Source of the DNA: JALENY01 sp036310185
GTDB taxonomy: Bacteria > Bacillota > Clostridia > Lachnospirales > Lachnospiraceae
Assembly (NCBI GenBank): GCA_036310185.1
Contig: JAXJSH010000141.1
Location: forward strand, 1-17,151
Reading direction: 5' to 3'
Length of the DNA stretch: 17,151 nucleotides
Position numbers and translations under genes: made by a program. The notes under the pieces were generated by a model, which was not told the origin of the DNA, made no database searches, and was given only the letters and a program-made list of their open reading frames with translations. Shown in pieces: positions 14,070-17,151 of this stretch (positions are counted from its first letter, which is position 1; each line of letters starts with the position of its first letter).

Positions 14070-14142
14070 AGCTGATGACGGGACTCGGACCCGTGACCTC
14101 CTCACTACCAATGAGGTGCGCTACCACCTGTGCCACATCAGC
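14070..14142 (-). tRNA. tRNA-Thr (anticodon GGU)
   Basis: The minus strand folds into a standard 73-base cloverleaf: acceptor arms GCTGATG and CATCAGC, D-arm GCAC/GCGC with loop AGGTGGTA, anticodon stem CCTCA/TGAGG with loop TTGGTAG (anticodon GGT, reading ACC and ACU), five-base variable loop, T-stem ACGGG/CCCGT with loop TCCGAGT, and discriminator U73 as in Bacillus tRNA-Thr. No CCA is encoded, so a CCA-adding enzyme must finish it. One D-stem position pairs A12 with C23, a mismatch. It has its own promoter and terminator and lies between convergent sigH and a divergent two-component operon. Confidence 0.95.
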
Positions 14143-14148
14143 TTACCG

Positions 14149-14183
14149 CAACAAAGATATAATAACAAATTGTCTCTTTGTTG
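14149..14183. repeat. 9-bp perfect inverted repeat overlapping the tRNA-Thr promoter
   Basis: CAACAAAGA (14149-14157) and TCTTTGTTG (14175-14183) are exact complements with a 17-bp spacer. One arm overlaps the start-site region and the other touches the -35 box, with the -10 box between them. It is placed like an operator, though no regulator is known for this gene. Confidence 0.45.
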
Positions 14184-14187
14184 TCAA
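14159..14187 (-). promoter_or_regulatory. Near-consensus promoter of tRNA-Thr
   Basis: On the minus strand a perfect TTGACA (14187-14182) and TATTAT (14164-14159) are exactly 17 bp apart. Transcription should begin near 14152, about 10 bases before the mature 5' end, leaving a very short leader for RNase P to remove. Confidence 0.85.
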
Positions 14188-14190
14188 CAC

Positions 14191-14216
14191 TTTTTCGATT
14201 TTTTTCCATTTTTTTT
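14191..14216 (-). promoter_or_regulatory. Phased A-tracts upstream of the tRNA-Thr promoter (UP element-like)
   Basis: Read on the minus strand, three runs of 8, 7 and 5 A residues (14209-14216, 14199-14205, 14191-14195) lie directly upstream of the -35 box. Their centres are about 9-10.5 bp apart, in phase with the helix. Such tracts bend DNA and bind the RNA polymerase alpha subunit C-terminal domain at strong stable-RNA promoters. Confidence 0.5.
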
Positions 14217-14353
14217 ATTGTTCCTCAATTGTTTGATGAAAAAGTGATCAAAACTATTTGAAGCAGACTTCCTATTCGCCATTTATGGTTTCGGACAGAG
14301 ATATATATCAGTTTATTTTTAGAAAAAACACACAACTGACATAATTTCATGTT

Positions 14354-14381
14354 AATATGAAAAATAATTACAAAATATGAA
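14354..14381 (+). promoter_or_regulatory. Direct repeat AATATGAA upstream of the response-regulator gene
   Basis: The octamer AATATGAA occurs at 14354-14361 and 14374-14381, a 20-bp period (about two helical turns), shortly before the response-regulator start. OmpR-type regulators usually bind direct repeats spaced by one or two turns, so this is a candidate autoregulatory site. A short palindrome TTTCAT...ATGAAA (14345-14362) overlaps the first copy. The whole gap 14217-14402 is AT-rich and I could not fix a convincing promoter in it. Confidence 0.3.
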
Positions 14382-14402
14382 GTTATGTGGAGGCAGAGGC
14401 CC

Positions 14403-15083
14403 ATGGATAAATTAAAGATTCTTGTAGTGGATGATGAAAGCAGAATGCGCAAACTGGTAAAAGACTTTCTTGTGAAAAAGAATTTTGAAGTACTGGAGGC
14501 AGAAGACGGCGAAGAGGCCATGGATGTTTTTTATGAGACAAAAGATATCGCCCTGATCATTCTGGATGTGATGATGCCGAAAATGGATGGCTGGCAGGTG
14601 TGCCGTGAAATCCGCCAGTATTCCAAAGTGCCGGTAATCATGCTGACAGCCCGGGGCGATGAACGGGATGAACTGAAAGGATTTGAACTTGGGGTGGATG
14701 AATATATTTCCAAACCATTCAGCCCCAAGATTCTGGTGGCACGTGTGGAAGCGATTCTTCGGCGGACCGGTCAGGCGGGAAGCAGCGATCTGATTGAGGC
14801 TGCCGGTATTACCCTTGACAAAGCGGCCCATGAAGTATCCGTGGATGGAAAACTGATCGAACTCAGTTACAAAGAATTTGAACTTCTGACATATTTTATG
14901 GAAAATCATGGAATCGCATTGTCCAGGGAAAAGATTCTGAATGCAGTATGGAATTACGATTATTTCGGAGATGCAAGAACTATTGATACCCATGTGAAAA
15001 AACTGCGCAGCAAAATGGGCAGCAAGGGGGAACTGATCAAGACGATCTGGGGCATGGGATACAAGTTTGAGGTAGAGGCATGA
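14403..15083 (+). CDS. OmpR/PhoB-family response regulator
   Basis: The DNA-binding half of a two-component system, 226 residues. The receiver domain (about 1-120) shows the acidic pocket D10-D11, the phospho-acceptor D55 (LIILDVMMPKMDGW), T82 and the conserved K104 (SKPFS). A winged-helix OmpR-type effector domain fills about 130-226 (SYKEFELLTYFMENHG and DTHVKKLRSKMG). ATG 14403 was chosen because GGAGG (14389-14393) lies 9 bases upstream; the in-frame ATG at 14385 would precede that site. Its stop overlaps the kinase start by 4 bases (ATGA), so both are made together. The regulated genes are not identifiable from the window. Confidence 0.92.
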   Translation: MDKLKILVVDDESRMRKLVKDFLVKKNFEVLEAEDGEEAMDVFYETKDIALIILDVMMPKMDGWQVCREIRQYSKVPVIMLTARGDERDELKGFELGVDEYISKPFSPKILVARVEAILRRTGQAGSSDLIEAAGITLDKAAHEVSVDGKLIELSYKEFELLTYFMENHGIALSREKILNAVWNYDYFGDARTIDTHVKKLRSKMGSKGELIKTIWGMGYKFEVEA

Positions 15084-16534
15084 AACGAACGATAAGGGGA
15101 CAATTGATTGCTGTCTTTATCAGCCTTCTCGTTTTGGCACTGACCCTGATTTCCGTTATCACAACCTGCTTTTTGGGGCGTTATTACGTTTACCATAAGC
15201 AGAATATTATTGAAGATGCTTACGAGAAACTGAATAAAACAGAAGATTTTGATGAAGGCTTTTCCAATGAGATAATGCAGCTTACCCTGAAGAGCAATCT
15301 GGCCGTTGTGGTGACTGATTCCAGCTTTAATGTTATCATGTCCACCAACCGCGACGGCAGAAATATGGCGATCCGGCTTCTTGGATATTATACGGGCTGG
15401 TATAAGGATAAGCTGGAGATTCTGGAGAAGACGAATAATTACGTGATCCAGCAGAGTCGGGATAATGTAGTAAATGTGGAATATCTGGAGATGTGGGGCG
15501 TTCTGGACAGCGGAAACTGTTTTATTATCCGTACACCACTTGAAAGTATTGATGAGAGTGTTCAGTTATCCAGCGTATTTTTTATAGTAGTCGGCATTTT
15601 CGTTTCGATTCTTACGGCTGTTGTTGTGTGGATTTTTGCAAAGCGTTTTACAAAACCCATAACGGAGCTGACGGATATTTCCCAGCGTATGACGAACCTT
15701 GATTTTGAGGCAAAATATGCGGGAAAAAGCAAAAACGAGATTGATGTGCTGGGTGAGAATTTTAACCGGATGTCTCAGGAACTGGAGACTACCATTTCCG
15801 AGCTAAAGACGGCCAATGTGGAACTGCAGAAGGACATTGAGAAAAAGATACAGATTGATGAGATGCGGAAAGATTTCCTGAACAATGTTTCACATGAACT
15901 GAAGACACCGATCGCACTGATCCAGGGATATGCGGAAGGTCTGAAGGACAACATTACAGAAGATCAGGAAAGCCGTGAATTTTACTGTGATGTTATCATA
16001 GATGAATCGGCAAAAATGAACCGGATGGTAAAAAAACTGCTGACATTGAATCAGATTGAATTCGGAAATGATCAGGTGCAGATGGAATATTTTGACCTGA
16101 CAGCATTGATTCAGGGGATTTTGCAGTCCTCCAATATTCTGATCCAGCAGAAAGGGGCAGAGATTCTTTTTGAACAGGAAACACCTGTGTATGCATGGGG
16201 CGATGAGTTCAAAGTGGAAGAGGTGATTACCAATTATCTGACCAATGCGCTGAATCATGTGAAATACGATAAGAAGATAGAAATTCGCATTCAGGAAGAA
16301 AACGGAATTGTGCGAACATCCGTGTTTAACACGGGAGATCCCATTCCACAGGAAGATCTGGATAAGATCTGGATAAAATTTTATAAGGTAGACAAAGCGC
16401 GGACCAGAGAATACGGCGGCAGCGGTATAGGCTTATCCATCGTAAAAGCGACCATGGAATCCATGAACCAGCAGTGCGGTGTGAAGAACTACGATAACGG
16501 TGTAGAATTCTGGTTTACCATGGAGTCGAAATAA
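15080..16534 (+). CDS. Membrane sensor histidine kinase (HAMP type)
   Basis: A 484-residue sensor kinase partnered with the preceding regulator. Order: helix 1 (about 8-31), an extracellular domain of about 130 residues (32-162) without cysteine pairs or a recognised ligand fold, helix 2 (about 163-187), HAMP linker (188-240), HisKA dimerisation domain with phospho-accepting H272 in NVSHELKTPIALIQGYAEG, then the ATPase domain with N box NYLTNALNH (N385, N389), G1-like NTGDPIP (417-423) and G2 GGSGIGLSIVKA (446-457). All catalytic motifs needed for autophosphorylation are present. The G1 box reads NTGDPI instead of the more common DNGxGI, as in several Firmicutes kinases of this group. The signal is unknown. 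The gene ends 4 bp before a strong terminator. Confidence 0.92.
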   Translation: MKRTIRGQLIAVFISLLVLALTLISVITTCFLGRYYVYHKQNIIEDAYEKLNKTEDFDEGFSNEIMQLTLKSNLAVVVTDSSFNVIMSTNRDGRNMAIRLLGYYTGWYKDKLEILEKTNNYVIQQSRDNVVNVEYLEMWGVLDSGNCFIIRTPLESIDESVQLSSVFFIVVGIFVSILTAVVVWIFAKRFTKPITELTDISQRMTNLDFEAKYAGKSKNEIDVLGENFNRMSQELETTISELKTANVELQKDIEKKIQIDEMRKDFLNNVSHELKTPIALIQGYAEGLKDNITEDQESREFYCDVIIDESAKMNRMVKKLLTLNQIEFGNDQVQMEYFDLTALIQGILQSSNILIQQKGAEILFEQETPVYAWGDEFKVEEVITNYLTNALNHVKYDKKIEIRIQEENGIVRTSVFNTGDPIPQEDLDKIWIKFYKVDKARTREYGGSGIGLSIVKATMESMNQQCGVKNYDNGVEFWFTMESK

Positions 16535-16538
16535 TGAA

Positions 16539-16575
16539 AGTTTGGCACTGTTTTACGGTGCCAAACTGTTTTTTT
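16539..16575 (+). terminator. Rho-independent terminator of the two-component operon
   Basis: AGTTTGGCAC (16539-16548) and GTGCCAAACT (16558-16567) form a perfect 10-bp stem with a 9-base loop, followed by G and seven T (16569-16575). It begins 4 bp after the kinase stop codon. Confidence 0.9.
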
Positions 16576-16602
16576 GGAGTTTGTTTTCTCTTTAAATATA
16601 CA

Positions 16603-17094
16603 CTACTTACATCTTGGAAACCATGGGATACATCTATTTACTTTCTTACAATATTCCAAATACTCCTGACCATATAGCTTTATAAGCCATTTTTCTTCTG
16701 TTACCATCAAAAAAACTGTCATATATATCCAACAAATAATTGGTATCACAAACAATATGATATTATTTACAACACAAACAGCACCCGTACACATTAGTAA
16801 TACTGCACTATAAACGGGATTTCTGACAATACTATACACACCTGTTGTAATTAGCTTATTCTCTGTAACCATATCAAATAACTTAGACTTTCGTTTGGCA
16901 CTGTAATTCAGATATAGACCGAACACTATCAATAAAATGCCTAAAATCTTCAGCGGTATATTTAATTCTTCGATTCTTCTTAATTCCAAATGCCCATTAA
17001 GAAATATAACGATTCCTATTACCGTAATAATAATTTGACCAGCAACAATAACTGGACCTACACCAAGCAAAGGTAAGTGTTCTTTTTTATTCAT
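16603..17094 (-). CDS. Isoprenylcysteine carboxyl methyltransferase (ICMT)-family membrane protein
   Basis: A 163-residue integral membrane protein. Hydrophobic helices lie near 11-32, 46-64, 92-108 and 110-131. The family signature is present: GVYSIVRNPVYSAVLL (85-100) and, near the C-terminus, EEKW (133-136) and YGQEYLEYCKKVNRCIPWF (141-159), which in ICMT and related phospholipid/isoprenoid methyltransferases form the S-adenosylmethionine and substrate site. Bacterial members are common and mostly of unknown substrate; since bacteria lack prenylated CaaX proteins, a lipid or small hydrophobic substrate is likely. GGAGG lies 4 bases before the ATG. The start overlaps the stop of an upstream frame by ATGA, implying a coupled operon. 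The gene is far more AT-rich than the kinase beyond its 3' end. Confidence 0.8.
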   Translation of the reverse strand: MNKKEHLPLLGVGPVIVAGQIIITVIGIVIFLNGHLELRRIEELNIPLKILGILLIVFGLYLNYSAKRKSKLFDMVTENKLITTGVYSIVRNPVYSAVLLMCTGAVCVVNNIILFVIPIICWIYMTVFLMVTEEKWLIKLYGQEYLEYCKKVNRCIPWFPRCK

Positions 17095-17151
17095 AATTCC
17101 TCCATCAACTTCAAATCTTTAAGCACTTTCAGACTCAACAGAAGCCTGAAA
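17091..17151 (-). CDS. C-terminal end of an unidentified gene (cut by the window edge)
   Basis: One minus-strand frame is open from the window edge to TGA at 17093-17091, encoding 19 residues (FRLLLSLKVLKDLKLMEEL). The stop overlaps the ATG of the methyltransferase gene as ATGA, a typical operon junction, and the methyltransferase ribosome site GGAGG would lie within its last codons. The other two minus-strand frames hit stops at about 17120 and 17136. The fragment is a helical, Leu/Lys-rich tail that could belong to many protein types, so no function is proposed. Confidence 0.4.
   Translation of the reverse strand, partial: FRLLLSLKVLKDLKLMEEL

Noticed and set aside
14061..14072. 12-bp perfect palindrome GCTCTTAAGAGC at the tRNA 3' end
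   Set aside because: It arises from the junction of the tRNA discriminator region and the terminator arm; too short to argue for a separate function.
14232..14252. Short dyad TTTGAT-N9-ATCAAA in the gap before the response regulator
   Set aside because: A 6-bp arm in AT-rich DNA is likely by chance and it has no clear position relative to a promoter.
1..17151. CRISPR array, prophage, toxin-antitoxin or defence island
   Set aside because: No regularly spaced repeats, Cas, phage structural, integrase or paired toxin/antitoxin genes are visible; the only mobile traces are the two insertion-sequence remnants.

Overview
The window looks like chromosome from a Gram-positive gut Clostridia, most likely Lachnospiraceae. 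The grounds are AGGAGG-type ribosome binding sites, mid-40s GC core genes (judged by eye), a bacterial glutaminyl-tRNA synthetase, an ispF / cysE-cysS-mrnC-rlmB-sigH order that resembles the Bacillus/Clostridia block, and a tRNA without an encoded CCA. Genus cannot be fixed from the sequence alone.

Layout. (1) Positions 1-2440 are an accessory, conspicuously AT-rich patch. It starts with a probable IS21-family insertion sequence end (two 16-bp direct repeats, terminating in CA at 100). This abuts an ABC exporter that has lost its first membrane helix, followed by a membrane-anchored XRE-type regulator. On the right is the 5' stub of an IS256/Mutator-type transposase that runs into a long hairpin. 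(2) From 2612 to 9361 comes a run of core or conserved genes: a minus-strand membrane protein with a Glu/Ala/Pro-rich tail, glnS, a MocR-type regulator, a phosphoglycolate-phosphatase-like HAD hydrolase, a tiny acidic protein, and a COG2509-type FAD protein with a four-cysteine cluster. (3) 9393-13924 is the conserved block ispF, cysE, cysS, mrnC, rlmB and a sigma-H-like factor. It joins isoprenoid synthesis, cysteine synthesis and charging, 23S rRNA maturation and methylation, and a stationary-phase/sporulation-type sigma factor. Compared with Bacillus, gltX (between ispF and cysE) and rae1/yacP (between rlmB and sigH) are absent. (4) A minus-strand tRNA-Thr(GGU) follows, with a near-consensus promoter, upstream A-tracts and a strong terminator. 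(5) A translationally coupled OmpR-type response regulator and histidine kinase pair ends in a textbook terminator. (6) At 16576-17151 the sequence becomes AT-rich again and carries, on the minus strand, an isoprenylcysteine-methyltransferase-family membrane protein whose start overlaps the end of a further gene cut by the window edge.

I see no CRISPR array, prophage, toxin-antitoxin pair or recognisable defence locus, and no clearly new system. The observations most worth a second look are the insertion-sequence-bracketed exporter/regulator remnant, the dyad overlapping the tRNA-Thr promoter, the Cys-rich tail of IspF, the four-Cys FAD protein, and the truncated gene pair at the right edge.
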